Shown: positions 1 to 10,411 of the stretch, in pieces
Layout: each line of letters opens with the position of its first letter
Position numbering within the stretch: position 1 is the stretch's first letter
Assembly (NCBI GenBank): GCA_025618425.1
Contig: CM046842.1
Span: 23,164,266-23,228,265, forward strand
Origin: Heliocidaris tuberculata
Taxonomy: Eukaryota > Echinodermata > Echinoidea > Camarodonta > Echinometridae
Length of the DNA: 64,000 nucleotides
Direction of reading: 5' to 3'
Program-made: the position numbers and the translations under genes
The notes under the pieces: generated by a model
Seen by the model: only the letters and a program-made list of their open reading frames with translations
What the model was told of the DNA's origin: nothing
Databases searched by the model: none

Positions 1-607
1 AATAATTAGTCACAATTTGGTAACCATCGAAATGTCCTTTATTTCTTACAAGTAAGCTCATGTAATAGACCTCGTATAATGATGGAACTATGGAAGCCAT
101 AGGGGTTACATTTGTCCCTTTTTTGTGTGTATGTTTGTTTTTCGGGGGAGGGAGGTGGGTGTGTTCTGTGTGTTGTGTGTTTTAAGAAACGAACTTTATA
201 TCTCTGAAATTTGGAATGATACTCATCATGAAAAATGATTTATTCTTGTTTTAATAATTATATCAGATTGCATTGCAAAACAAACACTCATAATTTACGA
301 TAAATGCTGTCTCGGCTTTATCTTTTTGCATTTGAACAGAGGTTTTTTTTTTTGTTTGTTTGTTTTTTGGGTTTTTTTTGTATTTACCGTGTAACGAGAC
401 GTCATTAAATATTGAACTAATATTTACAGACAGATATCACATCACTCATTTATTTGCACATAGCGTTGAGAGTTTAACGAGCACTACAGAGACATCATGT
501 ATCTTGATTAAGTGCACTTTAAAATTGTCACCTTGCAACCTCTTTCTCAACTTTTTCGTCTTATCCTCCTTCTTGATTTCCTTTTTCTTTATCATTTTTG
601 TTTTCTT

Positions 608-1363
608 CTAGTACTTTTTCTCCGTCTTCTTTTTTTTTTCTTCTTCTTCTTCTTCTTCTTCTTCTTCTTCTTCATTTTCTCCGTCTTCTTCTTCTTCTAC
701 ATTTTCTCCGTCTTCTTCTTCTTCTTCTTCTTCTTCTACATTTTCTCCGTCTTCTTCTTCTTCTTCTTCTTCTACATTTTCTCCGTCTTCTCCTTTTTCT
801 TCTTCTTCTTCTTCTTCTTCTTCTTCATTTTCTCCGTCTTCTTCTTCTTTTTCTTCTTCTTCTTCTTCTTCTTCTTCTTCTTCTTCTTCTTTTTCTTCTT
901 CTTCTTCTTCTTCTTCTTCTTCTTCTTCTACATTTTCTCCATCTTCTTCTTTTCTTCTTCTTCCTCTTCTTCTTCTTCTTCTACTACTACTACTACTACT
1001 TCTTCTCTCCTCCTCCTCCTTTTCCTTCTTCTTCTTCTTCTTCTTCTTCTTCTTCTTCTTCTGCATTTTCTCCGTCTTTTTCTTTTTCTTTTTCTTCTTC
1101 TTCTTCTTCTTCTTCTTCTTCTTCTCCTTCTTCTTCTTCTTCTTCTTCTAATACTACTACATCTCCTCCTCCTCCTTCTCCTTCTTCTTCTTATCATTCT
1201 TCTTCTTCTTCTTCTTCTTCTTCTTCTTCTTCTTCTTCTTCTTCTTCTTCTTCTTCTTCTAATACTACTACATCTCCTCCTCCTCCTTCTCCTTCTTCTT
1301 CTTATCATTCTTCTTCTTCTTCTTCTTCTTCTTCTTCTTCTTCTTCTTCTTCTTCTTCTTGTA
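608..1363 (+). repeat. (CTT)n homopyrimidine tract, copy A
   Basis: About 755 bp of almost pure CTT/CTC triplets, interrupted by a recurring ACATTTTCTCCGTCTTC and by ACT and CTC runs. Translations of this tract are poly-Ser/Leu/Phe on one strand and poly-Glu/Arg/Lys on the other and are not genes. An internal block (AATACTACTACATCTCC to TTATCATTC) is repeated at 1148 and 1260. Confidence 0.97.
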
Positions 1364-1584
1364 GGGAGCGCTGTGGTATATTGGGGAAGGCTCTTGACTC
1401 TCATACGAGAGGTCCTAGGTTCGATCCTTGTCAGGTGCTTACATCCTTGGACAGCATGTTTTGCCCATATTTGTCCCTTTTGACCCAAATGTTAAATGGG
1501 TACCCTGACAAGGTAATTACAGGGCCTCAGGAAGAGCAGCATTAATACTGATGAGGCTATCCCGGGTGAAGGTGACATATCATT
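1364..1584 (+). mobile_element. tRNA-derived SINE, copy A
   Basis: A tRNA-like head with an A-box-like TGTGGTATATTGGGGAAGGC and a B box GGTTCGATCC (1419-1428), followed by a non-tRNA body to CGGGTGAAGGTGACATATC and a tail of (ATT)n. It sits between the CTT and ATT tracts, as SINEs with microsatellite tails often do. Confidence 0.7.
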
Positions 1585-1621
1585 ATGATTATAATTATTA
1601 TTGTCACTATTGTTATTATTA

Positions 1622-1690
<69 letters not shown>

Positions 1691-1694
1691 GCAA

Positions 1695-1733
<39 letters not shown>

Positions 1734-1742
1734 AAGTAGAAA

Positions 1743-1781
<39 letters not shown>

Positions 1782-1789
1782 AAGTAGTA

Positions 1790-1844
<55 letters not shown>

Positions 1845-1958
1845 CTGCGGTAGTAGTAGTAGTGGTAGTAGTAGTAATAGTAGTTGTAATGGTATAAGTA
1901 ATAGTAGTAGAAGGAGCAGTAGTAGTACTAGTATCGTAACATTGATATAGTAGAAGAG

Positions 1959-2037
<79 letters not shown>

Positions 2038-2065
2038 GAGGAGGAGGAGGAGCAGCAGGAGGAGG

Positions 2066-2099
<34 letters not shown>

Positions 2100-2178
2100 T
2101 TGATAGAGTAGCAGGAATAGTAGTAGTAGTATTAATATAGTGGCAGCAGCAGTAGCAGCAGTAGTAGTAGTAGTAGCA
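1585..2178 (+). repeat. (ATT)n then (AGT)n tracts, copy A
   Basis: About 105 bp of ATT triplets followed by nearly 500 bp of AGT triplets with AGC and AGG variants. Translations are poly-Ile, Ser, Val or Thr strings and not proteins. Confidence 0.97.
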
Positions 2179-2669
2179 AGTGGCGTAGTCAGGAATTTGT
2201 AAAAGGGGGCACACAAATGCAGGAACTGCTTGGAGGGAGAGGGGGTGGTGGTTCTCAGATTTTATGGAGTCCATTTTTCAGTTATCAGTTCTAAAAGGGA
2301 GATCCATTTTTTTTGTCTTCTTCTTCTTCTCGCCAGCCCTCCAAATGTCGTTCGGGGGGGGGGGGGTGATAGTAGTAGTAGTATTAATAGAGTAGCAGTG
2401 GCGTAGAGAGGAATTTGTAAAAGGGGGGCACACAAATGCAGGAACTGCTTGGAGGGAGTTTCGCATTTTTTTTCTTCTCGCCAGCCCTCAAAAAGTCACT
2501 CGGGGGGGGGGGGGGGGTATCAGATTTTATTTGGTCCAGTTTTCCTCCATAATTCTCAGACAAGCCAACAACAACAAAAAAAAAATTATCAGTTCTAAAA
2601 GGGGGGCACAATTTTTTGGGTCAAAAGTTGTCAGGGCAGCCTGCCCCCCCCCCCCCTGGCTACGCTAGT
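2179..2669 (+). mobile_element. AGTGGCGTAG TIR element with a partial tandem copy, copy A
   Basis: AGTGGCGTAG begins at 2179 and again at 2397, each followed by CAGGAATTTGTAAAAGG-like sequence, CACACAAATGCAGGAACTGC and a TTCTTCTCGCCAGCCCTC segment with poly-G. The right end CCTGGCTACGCTAGT (to 2669) is the inverted form of the left end. Best read as one short TIR element whose left half is repeated. No coding capacity. Confidence 0.65.
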
Positions 2670-3609
2670 GAGTACTAGTAGCACAAGCAGTAGTAGTGTA
2701 ACCATTACTGTAGTTGTTATTATTATTATTATTACCACTGTGGGGTGCATTTACAATAATGATCCTTTAAGCATCGTTATTGAAGCTTTTTTCCAAAAAA
2801 AAAATCACAATTGCCGAAATTGTCACCGGACGATGATACTGTTGCTGTTGTGATTTGAATATTTTGTTATTGTGTTTTATTTTTATGCTATATGGAAAAT
2901 ATGGTGTATGTATGAATTATGTCAATAATGCGTTTGTCTATGTTCATATATACACCAGGAACCCTTTTCCACATAAACGTTACCATGACAATAAGTGCAA
3001 TCATTTTTTAATTCCCCTACTTCTCTCTTTTTCCTTTTTTGTCCCACTTTTGCTCTCATTTGTTTTTTCTCTCTCTCTTCCTTTCTCTATTGCCCGCTTT
3101 CTTTCTCTTTCTCTTTTCTTCTTTACTACTCTTCAGATTCTCCTCCTCACAGTGGGGTAAATTTATAAATGATTCTTTATGCATTGTTGAATTTTGCTAT
3201 TGTCATGTTTAAAAAGTTGTGTATGTATATTCTATCTTATTTATCATATTATGTGCCTTTTATATGATCAATGTTGAGTTATATTTTGTAAAAAATCTGC
3301 AATTCGGCCCACAAGCCGCGAATGATTTTTGATCAATAACCATTTTAAATAAATGAATAAATTATAATTATTCCTTTACTTTTTGTAGGATAGGTATCGT
3401 ATCAAAATCAAATTTGAAATTGATGTTGATAAGAGATGACATTTTATGGTTGCACAAAATGACAATTATTAAAACATATAAAAGGCTTTTGACGTTTAGC
3501 TGCAAAATGGAGCAAATTGTGGCCCAAATTAGCACGATATCGCAATGTATCATGATTTACTCGCAGAATGCTAATTTATTTATTTATTTTTATCGTTACA
3601 AGTACAAAC
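2670..3609 (+). other. Non-coding stretch, copy A
   Basis: Mixed sequence with a short AGT/ATT run at 2680-2740, a pyrimidine-rich stretch (3010-3140) and the duplicate phrase GTGGGGT(G/A) followed by ATTTA at 2740 and 3152. The end (3300-3370) resembles a retroelement 3' end rich in ATAAATGAATAAATT. No gene seen; the same holds for 41959-42897 in copy B. Confidence 0.5.
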
Positions 3610-3925
3610 TTAAGGGGGAACGCGTTTTTCCGAAGGTTAAGTTTCCCGAAGGTTCATTATTGCGAAACAAAAATTTCCCTCAGCAGGTGGTTCATAATTC
3701 CGAAAATGAAATATGGTTCATAATTCCGAACATTTGATGAGTTAATCCGAAGGTTCGTTATTCCGAAGGTTCGTAATTCCGAAAATGAAATAGGGTTCGT
3801 AACTCCGAAAACAGAGCCCTACATAACTTCCCGGAATTACGAACCTTGGGAAATATGACACCTGTTTCATTTTCGGAATTTCGAGAAGACGGAGTATAAT
3901 AAATAAGAACCTTCCGAAAAAAGAC
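3610..3925 (+). repeat. Degenerate TTCCGAA-motif array, copy A
   Basis: Motifs such as CCGAAGGTT, GGTTCGTAATTCCGAAA and AATTCCGAAAATGAAAT recur at least eight times, first in one orientation and then inverted (TTCATTTTCGGAATTTCG near 3870). The whole therefore forms a loose palindrome. Copy B has it at 42898-43213. Confidence 0.7.
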
Positions 3926-4416
3926 ATCTAACCCAACTTAATACCAAATATTTTATCACGTTAAATGTAGGGGTTTTACTCTCTAGTTAATTGTGGGATT
4001 AGAGTCGGACGGTAAAGGTTTTCAGACCTTTAGGTTTTAGACCTTTCAGATATGATCCAGTTGTCAGTAATACCGAAACCTTGCGGACAAACATGCTTTC
4101 CTTATTAAGTCATCAATCTGACGATAAGGTCTCGGGTTTTCCTCCTTTCTTTCTTTCTTTCTTTCTACTTTTTGGTTTGTCTTTTTTTTCTTCCGGTTAT
4201 CGTTTTGTTTTTGATCGTATTGACAGATGTCAAGGATCTAAACAGCACGGAAAAGTCAAGTTTTTACTATATCCGTGCAGCCTTCCAGGACGGTAAAGTG
4301 GATTGAACATGAAGGTTTTAAAGTTGTAAGCTGCTTTAAATTTTAGCCGTTTTATATTTTAGCCACTTTAAATTTTAGCCGCTTTTTGCATATACGATAA
4401 GGGTTCGTCCAGAGGC

Positions 4417-4496
4417 TTAACCCATTGCCTACGGGAACCGAGTGGCTCCTGCATTAAGCTTATTGGAATGACAGAATTCAGTGGTCAACGGGTTAA
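4417..4496. mobile_element. 80-bp TTAA-flanked hairpin element, copy A, first
   Basis: TTAA, then CCCATTGCCTAC, ending GTCAACGGG then TTAA: exactly 80 bp with both TTAA. Imperfect TIRs (consensus after TTAA: CCCGTTGACTAC). TTAA ends are typical of piggyBac-type target duplications; far too small to encode anything. Confidence 0.7.
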
Positions 4497-4635
4497 AAAC
4501 TACGATATTCTCATTTACAGTTAAAGTATTCCCTCCACTCGAATATGGTACCTATAGGCCTGATTTATATCCTATGGAACAATGTTGGTTTCTGATATTC
4601 GTTCAAGGGAGTATAACACACTAATTTGTGCAAAC

Positions 4636-4964
4636 CAGGGGGGTGTTTCATAAAGCTGTTCGTAAAGTTACGCATGACTTTACGAATGACTTGAATATGA
4701 CAAGCCAAATGTGATTCCCAATCATATTTAATGGTATCGGCTAAAGTTGAAATATGCAGACGTAGATCAACATTCTTATTCTTAACAAGCACTTTTAATG
4801 CAAAGTATCATTTTTGCCACAATCTAATTGAGATTATTGGAAATACAGTCATACTTTGTTAAAACTTCAGGAAAAGCTTTGGGCATTTCAATTGGCAATT
4901 CATATTCAAGTCGTTCGTAAAGTCATGCGTAACTTTACGAACAGCTTTATGAAACAGCCCCCAG
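4636..4964. mobile_element. GTTTCATAAA-type TIR element, copy A
   Basis: CAGGGGGGTGTTTCATAAAG at the left and its inverse CTTTATGAAACAGCCCCC at the right, with longer inner inverted arms (GTTCGTAAAGTTACGCATGA versus TCATGCGTAACTTTACGAAC). 329 bp with no coding capacity. CAGGG-type ends would fit hAT, but no target duplication could be defined. Confidence 0.75.
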
Positions 4965-5423
4965 TTCCTCTTTGTGATAAATAGCGATGTCCTTGTCTTA
5001 CTAGATATCACCGTTAATTGTAGTTGATAAGAATAATAAATATTGTGTAATAATATTCAAATATATATCTACAAATACTTATCAAAGAATACTCTTTACT
5101 CTTAAGACACTTCTCAATCATGTTAATAAATTACATTTGAATATTGTTGAAAGATAATGTTGGCGACGTATTGATTGCATATATAAGTTCAAAACAAACA
5201 ACGTCGAATTAAGGCCCTTCAGAACATGCGAACTGGTCTACAGTTCTACTGATTACACCGTTAATGACTCATTAGAATATCGCAAAGAGCTCTTTAATCC
5301 TACTAATTACGATAATTACTCCATTGCATGTTATTTTATTGCGTTTTGAAATGGATGTTGCTCTTTGGATAAATACACTGTTCAGTAAAATGTAAAGAAA
5401 TCTTTTTAAGAATGTATAAATAA

Positions 5424-5780
5424 ATGTACATACATCTTTCTTTCCCTGTATCTCTCTCTCTCTCTCTCTCTCTCCCTCTCAATCAATCAATCATACACTC
5501 ACAAACACCGACACAATGTCACTCTAGAGTGCGTATCGATACCCAAGCATACCTAACTTTGGTAGTTTCGTATAAAGATTTCACATTCCCAGTGACCTTG
5601 AGGTTTTTCTTCACTGTAAAGAGTTTATAATATTCTGTCTAGCTATACTGTATTCATAACTTTGCTGCCACAAATAACTGAACGCAAAAATTCTAGAAGC
5701 AAAGCGCGCGTGTCAAAAGCCATTTAGATATATGAAGCCCACTGTACACTATAAGAATGACTGCGATCCCATTTGGAAAA
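5424..5780 (+). repeat. (CT)n and truncated Tc1-like element, copy A
   Basis: A CT run (5451-5478), then from about 5530 GTGCGTATCGATACC, CTAACTTTGGTAG and CATAACTTTGCTGCCAC. These match the left arm of the 56651-57665 element in the same order but diverged. No right arm was found, so this is a truncated or solo arm. Copy B has it from about 44817. Confidence 0.5.
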
Positions 5781-6319
5781 TAATCGATAAAATTAAGTAT
5801 AGGCGTTTTTTACAAATCATATCCATCTGCTTCAGGTTCTGAACAATAATATCAATATCAAACATAAGGTTTTGGTGCGCTGTCAGCCGTATATCCGGAA
5901 TAAGGGCTGCTCTGACATCACTACAACTCAGCAGGCCGTATTTTCGATTTTACTGTTTGCATGATTTATATGACTAGCTGGAGCCTCAATCAAAGATATT
6001 TTAGGTGTTTAAATGTTTACATCAAGTGTTATTACATTTTCTTCCGAAATCGGATTGCAGACCGATCCTGTAGTGTACGGTCGGCGCAAATGTGCAAACT
6101 GTTGTTTTTCTATTCACGTTTTGCCTTTGGGGAGCAGTAAAATAAATGTAAATTCAAACTTTTAAAAAATGCTTATCACAAGCAGATTTTGTGATACTTT
6201 CCTTGTTATCTTGCCTTCAAAAAATTACTAATTTCCGTACCTATAATCTATAACATTTCAAATAGGTTGAATTTCTCGTGGGGAAAAAATATAAGGAAAA
6301 ACGGCTTTAACAAGTCTTA

Positions 6320-6790
6320 ATTTCCAAAGTATGATACATCCATTTCTGTTTGTTCCAAAAATGTGCTACAACCCTATAAAAATATCACTTCCAATGAATT
6401 GACCAATAACAGGGTAGCTTGGAAAAAAAATATTTTAAAAAAATTGCTAAGTACATATAAGTTCCTTTCAAAAGGATGCTGTAACTCTACAAGAACAGCC
6501 TTTCCAAAGAATTTACCAATTACAAGGCAGCATTAAAAAAATAGTTCATTTTTAAAATTTGCTAAGTACTTTTCGCTTTGTTTTCAAAAGATGCTACATC
6601 AATTTCAGTTCATTTTCCACAAAAAAATGAAAAAAGAATTTACATTTCCCAGGAATTGGCCAATTCCAGAGCAGCATGAAAAAAAAAAGTTCATTTTCCA
6701 AAGTATGCTACATCGATTTCAGTTCATTTCCAAAAGATGCTACATCCCTTGAACCATAGCCCTTCCAGGAAGTTGACCAATAACACGACC
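6320..6790 (+). repeat. Degenerate ~125-bp tandem repeat, copy A
   Basis: At least four units share the order GATGCTACATC, TTCCAGGAATTGACCAAT, CAGGGCAGCATGAAAAAA and GTTCATTTCCAAA, starting near 6328, 6472, 6587 and 6735. The third block copy (49183) begins inside the last unit. Copy B counterpart is 45610-46080. Confidence 0.65.
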
Positions 6791-6985
6791 TTTGTATCTT
6801 CATCAAAATATTAAAACCACCCACCTTTTACACTTCTACAGTAATGAAAAAATGATTTTGAAAATCAGTTATGGTATTCGTTTCCTTCCAGTTTATTGAT
6901 TTAATAGATTTTTTTTAAATATCATCACTCGAAGGAGCTGTATATTATATACTCGTTTGCTTGTTTGTTAGTTTGCTTTATTATG

Positions 6986-6987
6986 TA

Positions 6988-7054
<67 letters not shown>

Positions 7055-7066
7055 TATATATATATA
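6986..7066 (+). repeat. (GT)n(AT)n microsatellite
   Basis: GT repeat running into AT repeat; shorter in the other copies (46283-46322 and 49450-49487), which makes it a good marker to tell the copies apart. Confidence 0.95.
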
Positions 7067-7468
7067 ATCTTTTTTTTTTTTCATTGGGGGATGGGAAATG
7101 TTCCTTAACAGAATGTAATAACATTATCACAAGTTATAAATGTTGTGCTGTAATTGATGGTATTCCTGCCTTTATTCGTTTGTAAGCCATACTTGTGGAA
7201 ACTAATTAATTTTTATTATTCATCAATATTGTGTAGTTTTATTGGGATAACTATATCAGTAAAGTGATAGGGAAATGCAATTGTAATACTTTGATATTCA
7301 TGGAAATGATAAGATTTTATTCGGATTACTATATCAGTAACGTGATAGAGGTATACGATTTGAAAAATTAAATTGTTATCAGTTTATAAGCTCCCTTTAA
7401 TTTATTTTCTGTCGTTTGTCAGAAAAGCAAATTGTCATTTCAATAGAAATTTTGCAAATTATAAGATA

Positions 7469-7548
7469 TTAACCCATTGCCTACTGGAAGCGGGCTGATC
7501 CTATACTAAGGCTATGAGAATAATATAATTCGGTAGTCAACGGGTTAA
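7469..7548. mobile_element. 80-bp TTAA-flanked hairpin element, copy A, second
   Basis: Same family and same 80-bp length as 4417-4496, with a diverged middle (GGCTGATCCTATACTAAGGC). It is an independent family member in the same duplicated block. Confidence 0.7.
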
Positions 7549-8277
7549 ACTAATTCGTATGAAATGTCATGCATTGTAAAGATTCATATATAAGATTAAA
7601 GATATGCAAATATTTGTAATTACATTTGAAGTTTATTAGAAATTGATGTCATAAAGAGATCAAGTCTTTAAATATTGCACTATTAAATACATGTAATGCA
7701 ATAGTATCCAAAAAAAATGTTATATTGATTTAATGAAATCATAATGGAAATATTATGGATGTGGGGAAGGGGTATGCGCCTCTTCCCCCTTTATCTAATG
7801 ACCAGAATGAACAAAAGGTAATAAACGAATAAAAAAATAAAAATAAAAATTAGATGAATTAAAAAACAATTTATTTTTTTTTAAACGGAAGAAAATTGCC
7901 AAAGTTTAAAATGAGAAAAGAGTAAATGAGTAAAAGAGTAAATGAACTGATGAAGAACTGATGAAAAATCGGTGGTAAAGGACTAGTTTTCTTCGCACCC
8001 CATATTTCCAGTCGAGTAGAAAGAATAATGCCCCGCCCACACTCCTTCCCTCTAAAAGAAAATAAATGTGGGTAAATACAAAAGCGGACCTTATACCACT
8101 TCTAGCAATAGGTTTTATCAATATTCTTATATTAATTGTATTGGCAAATGTCAAATTGATAAAGAATACGGTATTAAGGTTCTCCCATTATCGTCTTTTA
8201 CAAACATTTTTTTTTTTTAAAGTAATTCAGTCTTGAATTCATCATGCACCTTTTCAACAATAAATTATCTCAATATT

Positions 8278-8447
8278 GGTGGTTAGCCGAGCAATACAGC
8301 AACAATGAGATATATATAACAGATAGAACAACAACTGGAAGAGTAGCCGCATATGTTATAGCAATGTTGGGAAACAGTTTATTCCTGATTTCTATATATA
8401 AATTACTTCTACTGTAGGTTCTGCTAGTAATGCTACTACTACAATGT
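8278..8447 (+). repeat. GGTGGTTAGC module, copy next to block A
   Basis: GGTGGTTAGC...CAATACAGCAACAATGAG to CTACTACTACAATGT. Also present at 48748, 50686 and 54685, with diverged relatives at about 51310 and 55183. Similarity to the others stops at ACAATGT, where an inverted repeat begins. Confidence 0.9.
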
Positions 8448-8449
8448 AG

Positions 8450-8500
8450 TTTGTATTTACCCACATTTATTTTCTTTTAGAGGGAAGGAGTGTGGGCGGG
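8450..8500 (-). repeat. 51-bp inverted copy of 8032-8082 flush with the gap
   Basis: Reverse complement of 8032-8082 with no mismatch that I can see, ending at the last base before the N run. Likely an assembly or scaffolding artefact or a true inverted duplication whose rest is unresolved. Confidence 0.9.
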
Positions 8501-9000
8501 NNNNNNNNNNNNNNNNNNNNNNNNNNNNNNNNNNNNNNNNNNNNNNNNNNNNNNNNNNNNNNNNNNNNNNNNNNNNNNNNNNNNNNNNNNNNNNNNNNNN
8601 NNNNNNNNNNNNNNNNNNNNNNNNNNNNNNNNNNNNNNNNNNNNNNNNNNNNNNNNNNNNNNNNNNNNNNNNNNNNNNNNNNNNNNNNNNNNNNNNNNNN
8701 NNNNNNNNNNNNNNNNNNNNNNNNNNNNNNNNNNNNNNNNNNNNNNNNNNNNNNNNNNNNNNNNNNNNNNNNNNNNNNNNNNNNNNNNNNNNNNNNNNNN
8801 NNNNNNNNNNNNNNNNNNNNNNNNNNNNNNNNNNNNNNNNNNNNNNNNNNNNNNNNNNNNNNNNNNNNNNNNNNNNNNNNNNNNNNNNNNNNNNNNNNNN
8901 NNNNNNNNNNNNNNNNNNNNNNNNNNNNNNNNNNNNNNNNNNNNNNNNNNNNNNNNNNNNNNNNNNNNNNNNNNNNNNNNNNNNNNNNNNNNNNNNNNNN
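8501..9000. other. Assembly gap (500 N)
   Basis: Exactly 500 Ns, a conventional placeholder size, so the true length is unknown. Any open frames across it are artefacts. Confidence 1.
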
Positions 9001-9262
9001 TTCAGTGCGAGATAGTGTGTACAAAAGACATGGGGGAAAATCGTGCAATGTCGATCTGCTGTTGATTTTCAAAAAATAATGCTGCGGATATATTCATTTC
9101 AAGCGTTTGTCATTTGAAAGTCATTTCATATGACGAATCATTCATTGAAGGATTTTGAAGATAATTGGAACGCAGCATTATTTTCAAAAAATTATTATCG
9201 TTGGCTGGTTGACTTTGCAAGATTTTCCCCATGCCTTTTGTACACACTGCCTCCCACTGAAC
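9001..9262. mobile_element. TIR element truncated by the gap
   Basis: 9001-9090 (TTCAGTG...GTGTGTACAAAAGACATGGG, then AAAATAATGCTGC) is the inverted, diverged copy of 9165-9262 (GCAGCATTATTTT, then CCATGCCTTTTGTACACAC, CACTGAA). It forms a hairpin of about 260 bp whose left end touches the gap. Confidence 0.65.
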
Positions 9263-9862
9263 GATGAGGGCTCTATATTCATACGCCGTTTTCGGCGTAT
9301 ATACCTGCGCTTGGTTTTCCGAAGTTGGGTCTGACGAATGGTGAACAAAAAGAGCCTTCAAAAACAGCTAATGAAAGCATACCCTGAATGGGGACCTAAT
9401 CATTCCGAAGAATTATTTTTAAAAAGGAAACGGAAAAATGAGGATAAATTACAGAGAACGGGAGGGAGGTATAAAGAGGGAGAGAGCGGGGGAAAGGTGG
9501 GTTGAGAGGGAAAATGACAGAATGGTAGAAGGGGAGAAAGTGAAAAAGAATATGTTGCAATCAGACAAACTAAATCGTTACGATTACCGACTGTCACAAA
9601 TAATCGTTTGCGATAGCATCAAACTTGTAATGCTGAATACAAACTTTTCGGGTGGGGTAAAAATAGAGTGATGTATGTCTCCCGGTTGAGGCAGTGGAAA
9701 TATGACTCATAAACAGCGGGTGATAGGAAAAGCATTTGAAGGTCAACAGGTTACTCTAAATCATGGGCGTTAGTGGTTGTTGGGTCATCGATCGCGTCAG
9801 GGGTGGACTACCATTTTAACAAGAGAGGATGGAGAATCGCAATCGAAAATACATCTTTTAAT
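9263..9862 (+). other. Non-coding stretch
   Basis: Contains a small perfect hairpin (TACGCCG...CGGCGTA near 9280-9300) and a purine-rich AGAGGGAGAG stretch (9450-9545). Short frames are present but without splice logic or recognisable protein. No gene seen. Confidence 0.5.
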
Positions 9863-10411
9863 TTAAAGGGAAAGTCCACTCTGATTACAAGTTGGTTTTA
9901 AAAGAAGCAGAAAAAATAAAGAAACAGATCAGAAAAGGTTTGAGCAAAATAGGATAGGAAATAAGAAAGTTATGAACTTTTGAAAATGTAATCAATCAAA
10001 CACAAATTGACAACTCCGTGACGTACCTTGCGGGCTCCTCTCCCATTTGCCCTGTACCCCAAAAATTATTGATATCCTTTTTCTCTAAAGAAAATATTCA
10101 TTCATACATGCACCTTAGATATAATCATTGCTCATATGTTTTTACACAAAACCTGTATGAATTAAATCTATTCCTTTATCAAAAACTAAGAAAATAAAAA
10201 TTTATAAGATTTTCTGTACTGAGCAAATGGGAGATGAGCTCGCAAGATACGTCACGGAGTTGCCAATTTGTATTTGATCGATTACAACTTTAAAAGTTTA
10301 TAACTTTCTTATTTCTTTTAAGATTTTGCTCATACTTTCGCTAATCTGTTTCTCTCACTTTTCTTCTTGCATTCAAATCACCTTAATACCAGGGTGGACT
10401 TTCCCTTTGAA
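9863..10411. mobile_element. TTAA-type long-TIR element (AGGGAAAGTCCAC ends)
   Basis: Left end AGGGAAAGTCCACTCTG, right end CAGGGTGGACTTTCCCT, flanked by TTAA and TTGA. Inverted similarity continues inward for well over 150 bp (TAAGAAAGTTATGAACTTTT versus AAAAGTTTATAACTTTCTTA; CTCCGTGACGTACCTTGCGG versus CGCAAGATACGTCACGGAG). About 545 bp without coding capacity: a non-autonomous element of piggyBac style by its TTAA-like flanks. Confidence 0.8.

Larger units (their letters stand above)
1..8277 (+). repeat. Large direct duplication, copy A
   Basis: The window starts inside or at the edge of this block. It matches 39412-47523 base for base over long stretches; differences are mainly in microsatellite length plus scattered substitutions. 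It ends at CTCAATATT, where copy A runs into the module at 8278 and copy B runs into other DNA. It contains no recognisable coding exon; its open frames are triplet repeats or short chance frames. The left limit cannot be seen. Confidence 0.95.

Noticed and set aside
512..1545. Open frames of over 300 codons on both strands at 0.5-1.5 kb and again at 39.7-40.8 kb
   Set aside because: They are translations of CTT triplets running into a tRNA-SINE (the shared tail CRERCGILGKALDSHTRG is the SINE head), with no protein-like composition.
1492..2274. Long Thr/Leu/Tyr/Asn-rich frames on the minus strand, and the same at 41052-41555
   Set aside because: Pure AGT/ATT triplet translations; all three frames are open for the same reason.
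8467..9079. Frames of about 190-200 codons spanning 8.5-9.1 kb
   Set aside because: They consist of Ns from the assembly gap.
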